A DNA stretch of 64,000 bases from Moraxella boevrei DSM 14165 (GTDB lineage: Bacteria; Pseudomonadota; Gammaproteobacteria; Pseudomonadales; Moraxellaceae), in NCBI RefSeq assembly GCF_000379845.1, contig NZ_KB903808.1, positions 1 through 64,000 on the forward strand, read 5' to 3'. Both the position numbers and the translations under genes were made by a program. The notes below the pieces were generated by a model. The model was not told the origin of the DNA, searched no databases, and worked only from the letters and a program-made list of their open reading frames with translations. This document shows positions 16,915 through 26,885 of this stretch, in pieces (positions within the stretch are counted from its first letter, which is position 1; the number at the start of each line of letters is the position of its first letter).

Positions 16915-17164
16915 GATATATTGAACAATTTTAACAAAAAATAATGAATTAAGTATACATTTTTTTTTAATTTGTTTGTTATTAAATTGTTTGTTTAATA
17001 TTGTTGGTTTTATCAGGCAACATTTTTTTATAAAATAGTAAAATTTTAAATAAATATCACAATTTTGTATAGCTTTGTAAATTTTTCTTCATCTTTAATC
17101 ATACAAATTTATGGCTTTTTTTAAACTTCTTATTTAAAAGAGCTATATTATCCATGAGGTCATT
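16915..17164. other. AT-rich leader of the RND efflux operon
   Basis: No gene is seen here. TTGTTTG occurs twice near 16974-16994, and ATTAAA/TTTAAT (16981-16986, 16994-16999) form an inverted repeat with a 7-base spacer, a plausible but unproven TetR operator. A GAGG ribosome-binding site lies just before the ATG at 17165. Confidence 0.35.
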
Positions 17165-18550
17165 ATGAAATACCCATTTTTGCTGATGCTGGCATTGGCA
17201 GGCTCTGTGACGTTGGTCGGCTGTAGCAAGGCGGACAAGGCGGGACAGCAAGCGGCTGCCCAACAACAAATGCCACCAACCACTGTAAACGTCATGCCAG
17301 TGCAATTTCAAGCCGTGCCGTTAGTCAAAGAACTTTCGGGCAAAACTGTACCGTATCAAGAAGCCGTGGTATTACCACAGATTACAGGGATTATTGATAA
17401 ACAATTGTTCCGTGAAGGCAGTTTTGTGAAACAAGGTCAAGCCCTTTACCAAATCAATGCCGACAATTATGCAAGTGGTTTGGCAGGCAGTAAAGCAACT
17501 TACAACCAAGCAGTTGCATCGATTGCCACCGCTCAAGCAACCTTAAAAACCCAGCAAGCTAACCTAAATTTGGCAATGCAAAACCTTAATCGTTTAGAAA
17601 CACTAAAAAATAGTAATGCAATTTCTAAACAAGAATATGACATTGGGGTTGCCAATGTGCAAACTGCTCGTTCAGCGGTTGAAGCAGCTCAAGCTCAAAT
17701 CAACGCCGCCAAAGCCAATGCTGCTGCTGCCCAACAAACCGTTAACAACAATCAGCTAAATTATAACCGTACGCGTGTTGTCGCACCGATTAGTGGGATC
17801 ACGAGTTTGGCGAGTGCGGATGTCGGTTCGCTTGCGACTACTGCCCAAACTCAGCTCACCACGATTTCACAGCTAAATCCGATATACGTGGATATTAGCC
17901 AATCATCAGCAGAATTGTTGGCATTGCGTCAGCAATTTGCGAGCGGAAATGTCAGCGAAGCCAATAGCGTGCGTGTGCGGTTAAAACTGCCTGATGGTTC
18001 AGTTTATCCTGCGATTGGGCAGTTACGTTTTGAAGAAGCCAAAGTGGACCCAAATACAGGCACAGTGAATTTACGTGCGGTGTTTAACAATGATGACTAT
18101 GTATTGTTACCAGGCATGATGGTGAGTGCGGAGCTTATCCAAGGTGTGATGAACAGTGCGGTATTGCTACCACAATCAGCGATTACCCGTACGCCAAAAG
18201 GCGACACTACCGTGTATATCGTGGATGTCAACAAAAAAATCCAAGTCCGCCCTGTGCAAGTACAAGGTACTTATGAAGGTCAATGGGTGGTAACAGGCGG
18301 TCTGCAACAAGGTGACAACGTGGTAATTACAGGCGGTGCAAAGGTCAAGCCTGAGCAACAAGTCAATGTTGCCCCTTATACCGCATCAGCGACACCTGCC
18401 ACGCCTGCACCTACCCAAGGAGCAATGTCAGGGGCGATTGGCAATGCTCCAACTAATGCACCGACGGCATCTGCATCAACGGCGAGTGAAACTGCCAGTA
18501 CGCCAAAATCTGTTCATGCAAGCCAGCCTGCATCAGCACAACAACCATAA
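17165..18550 (+). CDS. RND efflux periplasmic adaptor lipoprotein (AcrA/MexA type)
   Basis: The 461-residue membrane-fusion protein connects the RND pump to the outer-membrane channel. A lipoprotein signal ends in LVGC (lipidated Cys 20). The order is lipoyl half, long Ala/Gln-rich coiled-coil hairpin (about 100-200, including LKNSNAISKQEYD), second lipoyl half (VVAPISGITSLASADVG), beta-barrel and membrane-proximal domain. The C-terminus has an unusually long Ala/Thr/Pro/Ser tail of about 60 residues, predicted disordered. It is the first gene of the pump operon, 14 bases before the transporter. Confidence 0.92.
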   Translation: MKYPFLLMLALAGSVTLVGCSKADKAGQQAAAQQQMPPTTVNVMPVQFQAVPLVKELSGKTVPYQEAVVLPQITGIIDKQLFREGSFVKQGQALYQINADNYASGLAGSKATYNQAVASIATAQATLKTQQANLNLAMQNLNRLETLKNSNAISKQEYDIGVANVQTARSAVEAAQAQINAAKANAAAAQQTVNNNQLNYNRTRVVAPISGITSLASADVGSLATTAQTQLTTISQLNPIYVDISQSSAELLALRQQFASGNVSEANSVRVRLKLPDGSVYPAIGQLRFEEAKVDPNTGTVNLRAVFNNDDYVLLPGMMVSAELIQGVMNSAVLLPQSAITRTPKGDTTVYIVDVNKKIQVRPVQVQGTYEGQWVVTGGLQQGDNVVITGGAKVKPEQQVNVAPYTASATPATPAPTQGAMSGAIGNAPTNAPTASASTASETASTPKSVHASQPASAQQP

Positions 18551-18564
18551 TTTAGGGGATTTGA

Positions 18565-21500
18565 ATGTCACGTTATTTTATTGACCGCCCTATTTTTGCA
18601 TGGGTTATCGCAATGATAATCATGCTGGCTGGGGTACTGTCTATTTTTAAGCTTTCCATTGAGCAATACCCAAAAATTGCACCGCCAACGGTAAGTATCC
18701 GTGCCGCCTATCCTGGGGCATCGGCAAAAACCATTGAAGACTCAGTGACGCAGGTGATTGAACAACAAATGAAAGGGCTTGACGGCTTGATGTATATGTC
18801 GTCCACCAGTTCATCAGCAGGTTCAGCTCAAGTTACGCTCACCTTTGAAAATGGGACAAACCCAGATACTGCCCAAGTTCAAGTACAAAATAAACTACAA
18901 TCAGCAATGACATCATTGCCAGAAACCGTACAACGTATGGGCGTGAACGTCAATAAGTCATCAACTGGCTTTTTGGCGGCATTTGCATTTGTATCTGAAG
19001 ACGGCAGTATGAGCCGTTCGGATATTTCTGACTATGTATCCTCTAACATCATTGACCCAATGAGCCGTGTGGAAGGTGTGGGCGATATCACCTTGTGGGG
19101 TGCGTCTTACTCTATGCGGATTTGGCTTGATCCTGCCAAACTCAAAGCCTATAGCTTGATGCCATCTGATGTGGCAACGGCGGTACGTACCCAAAACGCC
19201 CAAGTTTCTGCTGGTCAATTAGGCGAAATGCCAACCAACAGCGATCGTAACGTTATCAATGCGACTGTATCCGTACAAAGCTATATGCAAACGCCCGAAC
19301 AGTTTCGCAATATTTTGCTAAAATCCAATACTGACGGTTCACGGGTACGCCTTGGCGATGTAGCGACCGTTGAATTAGGTAGTGAGCGTTATAACATTAT
19401 TTCAACTTATAATGGTAAAGAAACTGCGGCTCTGGGTATTTCCCTAGCAACAGGGGCGAATGCGTTAGACACACGTGAAGCGGTTCAAGCCAAAATTGAT
19501 GAACTTTCTCGCAATTTTCCAAAGGGTTTAAAAGTAGTAACCCCCTATGATACCACACCGTTCGTACGTTTATCGATTGAGCAAGTGATTAAAACCTTGC
19601 TAGAAGCGATTGCATTGGTATTCGTGGTGATGTTTATCTTTTTGCAAAGCTGGCGTGCGACGATTATTCCAACGCTTGCTGTGCCTGTGGTTATTTTGGG
19701 GACGTTCTCTATTCTGTTGGCATTGGGCTTTAGTATTAATATTTTGACCATGTTTGCCCTTGTGTTGGCAATTGGTCTACTGGTGGACGATGCGATTGTC
19801 GTCGTGGAAAACGTGGAACGGGTACTCGAAGAAAATCCACACATGAGCGTGGTAGATGCCACTCGCCAATCTATGGACGAAGTTAGCCGTGCGGTGATTG
19901 GGATTGCAGTAGTGTTATCCGCAGTATTCGTACCGATGGCATTCTTTGGTGGCTCAACAGGGGTGATTTACCGTCAGTTTTCGGTAACCTTGATTACCTG
20001 TATGTTGTTATCGGCATTTGTGGCGTTGGTGTTTACCCCTGCCCTATGTGCAACCATTTTAAAACGGTCAAAACATCACGGCGAAGAAAAAACAGGCTTT
20101 TTTGGTTGGTTTAATCGCACCTTTAACCGTGTAAGCCATGGTTATGAAAATTTTGTTGGCAAAAGCACCAAAGCCAAATCGCTCTATGTGATTGGCTATG
20201 CAATTATCATTACGATTATGGGATTTTTGTTTACCCGTATTCCAAGTTCGTTTTTACCAGACGAAGACCAAGGCATTATGATTGCATTAGTGCAATTGCC
20301 AGCAGGTTCTAGCCAACAACAAACCCAAGCAGTGTTAAACAAAGTTGACAATTATTTTAGAACCCAAGAAAAAGACAACGTGGTATCTGTGCTTGGTGTT
20401 AATGGCTTTAGTTTTGCAGGTCAAGGGCAAAATATGGGCTTGGCATTTGTAAAATTATCCGATTGGGAAAATCGTACAGGAGCAGAAAATAAAGCCCAAG
20501 CGATTGCAGGGCGTGCCATGGGTTATTTTATGACCCAAGTCAACGAAGCCTCGGTTTATGCAATTGTACCCCCTGCAATTACTGAACTTGGTAATGCCAC
20601 AGGTTTTAACTTACAATTACAAGACCAAACGGGGCTTGGACACGATGCTTTGCTTGAAGCTCGTAATATGCTACTTGGCATGGCAAGTCAAAGTAAAGAA
20701 GTGGTCGGCGTACGTCCAAACGGCTTGGAAGATTCGCCACAATATAAAGTCAATGTCAACTACGATATGGCGGCAAGTATGGGCGTTGACCCATCAGTGA
20801 TTAATAGCTTGTTATCAACCGCTTGGGGGAGTAGCTATATCAATGACTTTATGGATCGTGGTCGTATCAAAAAAGTCTATATGCAAGGCGAGCCTGACAG
20901 CCGTACTACATCTGACGATATTAACAAGTGGTATGTGCGTAACAATCAAGGTCAGATGATACCGTTTAGCTCATTTGCCACAGGTGAGTGGCAATACGGT
21001 AGCCCAAGTTTAAACCGTTACAACAGCTTATCATCAATGAACATTCAAGGTAGTCCAGCCCCAGGTTTAAGTAGTGGTCAAGCCATGACAGCGATGGAAG
21101 CCATGATTGCCAAACTGCCAGAAGGCATCGGTTTTGAATGGACTGGACTTTCTTTAGAAGAGAAAAAATCAGGTGCTCAAGCTCCGATGTTATACGCTTT
21201 GTCGTTGTTAATCGTCTTCTTATGTTTGGCAGCGTTGTACGAAAGTTGGTCAATTCCGTTTGCGGTGATGCTCGTTGTGCCACTTGGGGTATTGGGTGCG
21301 ATGTTATTCACCAGTTTGCGTGGTTTTTCAAATGATATTTATTTACAAGTGGGCTTACTCACCGTGGTCGGTCTATCGGCAAAAAATGCGATTTTGATTA
21401 TTGAATTTGCCAAAGAACGCCAAGAAGCAGGCCATAATCTGTTCAATGCGGTTACGGTCGCCGCCCGTCAGCGTCTACGTCCGATTATCATGACATCGCT

Positions 21501-21798
21501 TGCGTTTGGTATGGGCGTTGTACCGTTATTTCTTGCCACAGGGCCGGGTTCTGGTAGCCAAACGGCGATTGGCACGAGCGTACTGGGTGGGGTAATTACC
21601 GCAACGTTACTAGGTGTGTTCTTTATTCCGATGTTCTATGTATGGGTGCGTTCAATTTTTAAAGGTAAATTGAATCATCCCAATAACTCAAATAATAGTA
21701 ATCCAAATAATGGCAATCCACAGCGAACCCAAACCGTGGTGTTACCAAGCGAAAATACCTTGCTAACCAAACACGAACCGATTAATCATTCAAGCTAA
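18565..21798 (+). CDS. RND multidrug efflux transporter (AcrB/MexB type)
   Basis: The 1077-residue HAE1-family proton/drug antiporter has twelve membrane helices in two repeats with two large periplasmic loops. The N-terminus MSRYFIDRPIFAWVIAMII is the family signature. The proton-relay Asp pair in helix 4 is present (LLVDDAIVV, D408/D409), and a relay Lys occurs in the second half (LSAKNAILI). The extra C-terminal 40 residues are Asn-rich and hydrophilic. It works as a trimer with the adaptor before it and the channel after it. The substrate range cannot be read from sequence. Confidence 0.95.
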   Translation: MSRYFIDRPIFAWVIAMIIMLAGVLSIFKLSIEQYPKIAPPTVSIRAAYPGASAKTIEDSVTQVIEQQMKGLDGLMYMSSTSSSAGSAQVTLTFENGTNPDTAQVQVQNKLQSAMTSLPETVQRMGVNVNKSSTGFLAAFAFVSEDGSMSRSDISDYVSSNIIDPMSRVEGVGDITLWGASYSMRIWLDPAKLKAYSLMPSDVATAVRTQNAQVSAGQLGEMPTNSDRNVINATVSVQSYMQTPEQFRNILLKSNTDGSRVRLGDVATVELGSERYNIISTYNGKETAALGISLATGANALDTREAVQAKIDELSRNFPKGLKVVTPYDTTPFVRLSIEQVIKTLLEAIALVFVVMFIFLQSWRATIIPTLAVPVVILGTFSILLALGFSINILTMFALVLAIGLLVDDAIVVVENVERVLEENPHMSVVDATRQSMDEVSRAVIGIAVVLSAVFVPMAFFGGSTGVIYRQFSVTLITCMLLSAFVALVFTPALCATILKRSKHHGEEKTGFFGWFNRTFNRVSHGYENFVGKSTKAKSLYVIGYAIIITIMGFLFTRIPSSFLPDEDQGIMIALVQLPAGSSQQQTQAVLNKVDNYFRTQEKDNVVSVLGVNGFSFAGQGQNMGLAFVKLSDWENRTGAENKAQAIAGRAMGYFMTQVNEASVYAIVPPAITELGNATGFNLQLQDQTGLGHDALLEARNMLLGMASQSKEVVGVRPNGLEDSPQYKVNVNYDMAASMGVDPSVINSLLSTAWGSSYINDFMDRGRIKKVYMQGEPDSRTTSDDINKWYVRNNQGQMIPFSSFATGEWQYGSPSLNRYNSLSSMNIQGSPAPGLSSGQAMTAMEAMIAKLPEGIGFEWTGLSLEEKKSGAQAPMLYALSLLIVFLCLAALYESWSIPFAVMLVVPLGVLGAMLFTSLRGFSNDIYLQVGLLTVVGLSAKNAILIIEFAKERQEAGHNLFNAVTVAARQRLRPIIMTSLAFGMGVVPLFLATGPGSGSQTAIGTSVLGGVITATLLGVFFIPMFYVWVRSIFKGKLNHPNNSNNSNPNNGNPQRTQTVVLPSENTLLTKHEPINHSS

Positions 21799-21830
21799 TA
21801 TTGATTGCTATTTATCAGTAAAATTAAAAT

Positions 21831-21876
21831 TGGTTTAACAGACAGTTTGATAAAACTAATCTGTTAAACCATTTTC
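21831..21876 (+). terminator. Hairpin between the RND pump and its outer-membrane channel gene
   Basis: Twelve-base perfect arms TGGTTTAACAGA (21831-21842) and TCTGTTAAACCA (21860-21871) enclose a smaller hairpin AGTTT/AAACT, then TTTTCCC. The T-run is short, so this could be a weak terminator, an attenuator or an mRNA-stability element. It lowers or separates expression of the channel gene 40 bases downstream. Confidence 0.55.
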
Positions 21877-21910
21877 CCAATATTTTTCCCTTTGTTTACA
21901 GGAAAATTTT

Positions 21911-23395
21911 ATGAAAATAACAACCTTAAACCCCTTCAAAATTGCAAGCCTAAGCATTTTGGCAATTAGTTTGACCGCTTGTCAAGCCATTCCAAAAGCC
22001 AAAACCGAACCTGTTGTCGCTCAACCCAACATCCCAACCAATACGCCATATAACGTGTACGACACCACCACCACGAGCAGTGCCAACCTACCGAGTATCG
22101 CAAGCGAGCGTTGGCAAGATTTTTACAGCGATGCCAATCTAAAACAGCTTATCGCCCTAGCCCTAGAAAATAACAAAGACATGGACACGGCGATTTTGAA
22201 CATTCAAAAAGCCCGTGCCACCTACCAAATTACCGATAACAGCAACATTCCAACGGTCGGTACAACAGGCACAATCGGCTACGGTGCAACTGAAGCCCAA
22301 GACAAAAACCCAAGCGAAAGCTATCGGGTGAACCTTGCGATGTCAGCATATGAGTTTGATTTTTGGGGAAAAATTGCCAACGCTAAAGCGTCAGCCTTGC
22401 AAACTTATCTTACCACCGCTTTTGCCAAAGACACCGCTCAAATCACCATTATCAGCTCCGTTGCCAAAAGCTACGTTGCCTACAGTTATAATTTAGCAAA
22501 ACTACAACTTGCCATTGAAACTTTAAAAAACCGCGAAGAATCATTACGCATTAACCGCCAACGTTTTAAAGCAGGTTTGGACTCAGAATTAACCAGCGTA
22601 CAAGCCCAAACATTAGTTGATTCTGCCAAAGTTGCCATTGCCACCGCCCAAACTGCCCTACTGCAAAACCAAAACGCATTACGCCAATTAGTCGGCACGG
22701 CGTTTGACCCTGCCTTATTGCCAAAAACCCCTGTACGAAAAATCACCAACAACCAAATTTTTAGCACAGGCTTGCCAAGTGATTTGTTACTTTATCGCCC
22801 TGATTTACGTAGTGCCGAGCATACGCTCAAAGCCCGTGGAGCAGACATTGCTGTCGCTCGTGCCAACTTTTTTCCAAACATTAGTTTGACGGCAACCACA
22901 GGTACAGCAAGTACAGATTTGAGCGATTTATTCTCATCAGGCACGTTTAACTGGGGCATCACGCCAGCGATTAGCGTACCGATTTTTAACCGTAATCTTG
23001 GCGTGCAATACGAAGTGAGCGAAGTAAATGAGCAACTTGCATTAAGTGCGTATGAAAAGTCTATTCAGACTGCCTTTAAAGAAGTAAATGACGTACTTGC
23101 TACTCGTGCCACCATCAACCAACAAATCAACGCCTATCAAAGCATGAAACAAGCCAATAATAAAAACTTTAACATTGCCAACGCTCGTTTTAATGCAGGA
23201 TTAGACAATTATCTTGGTGTGTTAGATGCGTTACGCAATCAGTTTAACGCTGAGCAAAGTCTGTTAAATGCCGAACAAACATTGATTAATAGCCAAATTG
23301 AGCTATACCAAGTGCTAGGTGGTGGAGCAAGTCGTGATGTTATATTGGAAACACCGATTAACGAAAAAGTTACAAGAGCAAAAGCGGATAAATAA
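21911..23395 (+). CDS. RND efflux outer-membrane channel lipoprotein (OprM/NodT family)
   Basis: The 494-residue outer-membrane factor has a lipoprotein signal ending LTAC (Cys 24). Two outer-membrane-efflux repeats follow, with family landmarks SERWQDFYSDANLKQLIALAL near the N-terminus and LPSDLLLYRPDLRSAEHTL in the middle. It forms the trimeric exit duct for the pump encoded upstream, in an adaptor-pump-channel order typical of mexAB-oprM and adeIJK. The start follows an AGGA ribosome-binding site. It is distinct in sequence and lipidation from the TolC at 8160. Confidence 0.92.
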   Translation: MKITTLNPFKIASLSILAISLTACQAIPKAKTEPVVAQPNIPTNTPYNVYDTTTTSSANLPSIASERWQDFYSDANLKQLIALALENNKDMDTAILNIQKARATYQITDNSNIPTVGTTGTIGYGATEAQDKNPSESYRVNLAMSAYEFDFWGKIANAKASALQTYLTTAFAKDTAQITIISSVAKSYVAYSYNLAKLQLAIETLKNREESLRINRQRFKAGLDSELTSVQAQTLVDSAKVAIATAQTALLQNQNALRQLVGTAFDPALLPKTPVRKITNNQIFSTGLPSDLLLYRPDLRSAEHTLKARGADIAVARANFFPNISLTATTGTASTDLSDLFSSGTFNWGITPAISVPIFNRNLGVQYEVSEVNEQLALSAYEKSIQTAFKEVNDVLATRATINQQINAYQSMKQANNKNFNIANARFNAGLDNYLGVLDALRNQFNAEQSLLNAEQTLINSQIELYQVLGGGASRDVILETPINEKVTRAKADK

Positions 23396-23466
23396 CTGTT
23401 ATTTATCCGTCATTTAAATTTTTATAAAAATAAGTTGGATATCTATCCAGCTTATTTTTTGTCAAA

Positions 23467-24054
23467 TCAAAACGTATAACTGGCAATGCCATGAGCAATC
23501 GGCTTATCATTGTCATCAACGAACATCATTCGCACCGTACAGCCCTTACGTCCCATACGCATAATCTCGCCAGTCGCCACATAAAACGCCCCACGCCCTA
23601 CCGCCAAATAATCAATGCGTAAATCCACAGTCGCCACTCGAGTCGCCTTTGCCACTCGCTCATCAAAACTATCCTGCTCACGGCGTAAAATCTCGTACAT
23701 CGCAATCAATCCACCAAGCGTATCTAGTACGGTTGCCGACACGCCACCGTGTAAAATCTGATAACTGGCATTACCGATTAAATCTGGGGTGGCGGTGGTC
23801 GTAGCAGTAAAAGTTTTATCGCCTTTATCAAAATTAAAACAAGTGTTGGTTAATTTTAAAAAAGGACTGCAACTCATGATTTCGGCAAGTTGTTCGCCAA
23901 TTTTGTCCAAATTTTCACTCAAATTTAACGTCATTACAGGTTTTGCAGGTAGTTGTAAACATTCGCTGATTTCCTGCTCATTGGCAATATCAGAGTGTTC
24001 GTCTTTTTTATCAATAAAATCAATCTGATGAATAGCGGTAGTTAATTTTGACAT
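23467..24054 (-). CDS. Hotdog-fold thioesterase family protein
   Basis: The protein of about 195 residues has a C-terminal 4HBT/hotdog domain with LHGGVSATVLDTLGGLIAM, the substrate-helix motif of PaaI/YigI-type acyl-CoA thioesterases. I chose the ATG at 24052-24054 (MSKLTTAIHQ) because an AGGAAAA ribosome-binding site precedes it; longer starts up to 24120 add a hydrophobic stretch without one. The substrate is unknown. It is divergent from hemB. Confidence 0.75.
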   Translation of the reverse strand: MSKLTTAIHQIDFIDKKDEHSDIANEQEISECLQLPAKPVMTLNLSENLDKIGEQLAEIMSCSPFLKLTNTCFNFDKGDKTFTATTTATPDLIGNASYQILHGGVSATVLDTLGGLIAMYEILRREQDSFDERVAKATRVATVDLRIDYLAVGRGAFYVATGEIMRMGRKGCTVRMMFVDDNDKPIAHGIASYTF

Positions 24055-24197
24055 CGTTTTTCCTATATTTTTTAGCATAATAAATACCAAATTAATGGTA
24101 CAATAGGCAATATTATACAAGCGTTTGGCTAAAATGCTATTGCTTATTTACGAAAATCTTAGAACTATTAATCTTTTTTAAATTCAACGTTTAATAA

Positions 24198-25211
<1,014 letters not shown>

Positions 25212-25227
25212 ATATTTGGCTTAAAAA

Positions 25228-26625
25228 TCATTCATTCTCAAAATCATCAATCAAAATTTTACGCCGTTTAGCATTCGCATTGTCATCAAGGTTCGCATTA
25301 TCCAACATTCGCACTTCGGTGGCAATGCGGTATTGTTCGTTATCGCCCAAACATTGCTCTATCATGGCTAACTGCTGATTGGTCGCATCTTGGAACGACT
25401 CGGCAAGCTGTTGCCCTGCCTGCCCTGCTTGCTGAGCCAACTCATTATCTTGTAACCAACGTTCAAACGCCTGTTGTAGTTGCGTCTCATTTTGCACCTG
25501 CTCCAACGCACCGACCGCTTGTAATTTGTCCACGACTTGTTGACAAGATTGGGTATATTGCCCCATAATCACAGGCTTGCCAACAATTGCCGACTCAATC
25601 GGATTATGCCCACCCACATCTACCCACGAACCACCGACAAACGCCATATCCGCCAACGCATACCACATCCCAAGCTCACCCATACTATCCGCCAAATATA
25701 CACTATCATCAAGGCTCGGCACTTGGTTTTGGCTACGACGAACAGCGGATTTGCCAGTCATTTGCTGGATTAAGGTCGCCACTTCATCAAAGCGTTCTGG
25801 GTGGCGTGGCACGATAATTAACAGCAATTTTTTTGCCAAAAATTTCGTATTTAATGCTTGAAAAGTCGTCAAAATTTGACTTTCTTCCCCTGCGTGGGTG
25901 CTACTTGCCACGATTACGGTACGTTCTCCCATTTGCCAATTTTCCGCCAATGCCTTGGCACGGCTTAACATCACAGGATTAATTTGGCTTGACCATTTTA
26001 ACGAGTTGGCAATGCGAATTTTGTCGCTAGTCGCCCCCAACTGCCGAAACCGTTTGGCAGAGTCAGCATCTTGAGCGATAATTAGGCTGATATTATCCAT
26101 CATGCTTTCGCTTAATTTGGCAAAACGTTGATAACCGTGAAACGATTTTTGCGACAAACGCCCATTCACCAAAATACTAGCAATCTGACGTTGTTCCAAA
26201 GCGGATAAAGTGGTCGCCCATAATTCAGTTTCAATAAACAATGCCCCAATCGGATTGACATGGTTTAAAAAATTCGCCACAATATTCTCAGTATCAGCAG
26301 GCACAAAACTGTGATACACATCACCGTTTTGTATTTCATTGGTAAATAATTGTTCAACCCTTGCAAAACCTGTATGCGTGGTGTTGGTAATCCACAACGC
26401 ATACTGTTTGGCAAGTAACGCCCGCAAAATCGGCTCGGCAGTATTGGTTTCACCAAGCGACACAGCATGACACCAAATTATCGGTTTTTGGGTGCGAATG
26501 GGCGGATAAGATTTACCAAACCTTTGTTCGGTTTCTTGTGATAAGGTTTTAGAAAATACCAACTTTAGTTGATACATCGGTTTTAAAATTGCCATTAACA
26601 GGCGGTAATAACTGGGGATTTTCAT
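25228..26625 (-). CDS. waaA: 3-deoxy-D-manno-octulosonic acid transferase (Kdo transferase) WaaA
   Basis: The inner-membrane glycosyltransferase adds Kdo residues to lipid IVA in lipooligosaccharide core synthesis. Family blocks include the N-terminal YYRLLMAILKPMYQL, the acceptor-domain HAVSLGETNTAEP with the catalytic Glu, VNGRLSQKSFHGYQRF, and the nucleotide-sugar part VIVASSTHAGEE, IIVPRHPERF and GGSWVDVGGHNPIE. I chose the start at 26623-26625 (MKIPSYYRLL), which aligns with the family; the frame is open to 26766. About 465 residues is longer than the usual 425, the excess being a C-terminal tail. Confidence 0.9.
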   Translation of the reverse strand: MKIPSYYRLLMAILKPMYQLKLVFSKTLSQETEQRFGKSYPPIRTQKPIIWCHAVSLGETNTAEPILRALLAKQYALWITNTTHTGFARVEQLFTNEIQNGDVYHSFVPADTENIVANFLNHVNPIGALFIETELWATTLSALEQRQIASILVNGRLSQKSFHGYQRFAKLSESMMDNISLIIAQDADSAKRFRQLGATSDKIRIANSLKWSSQINPVMLSRAKALAENWQMGERTVIVASSTHAGEESQILTTFQALNTKFLAKKLLLIIVPRHPERFDEVATLIQQMTGKSAVRRSQNQVPSLDDSVYLADSMGELGMWYALADMAFVGGSWVDVGGHNPIESAIVGKPVIMGQYTQSCQQVVDKLQAVGALEQVQNETQLQQAFERWLQDNELAQQAGQAGQQLAESFQDATNQQLAMIEQCLGDNEQYRIATEVRMLDNANLDDNANAKRRKILIDDFENE

Positions 26626-26885
26626 AGCAATGTTCGGACGTTTTTTTGGGGACAATTTTTGGAAAAAATCAAAACTGCTATTGTAAAAAATACGCTCCCA
26701 AATAGCAAACAAAATGCACGATTTACAAAAAATTGTTTCTCTATTTTTTATCAGTTTTTTGCTCAAGACACGTTTACTATTTTACCTTTTACTATTTTTA
26801 CCTTTTGTTATTTTTATTTTGTGCAATGCTAAGTTTTTGTGTAAAATGACACAAATACAAAAAGCAAAGCGTAAAAGGGCAGACC

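Noticed and set aside
24055-24120. Longer N-terminus for the thioesterase (start at 24120)
   Set aside because: The extra residues are hydrophobic and without a ribosome-binding site, whereas the ATG at 24054 has AGGAAAA in front.
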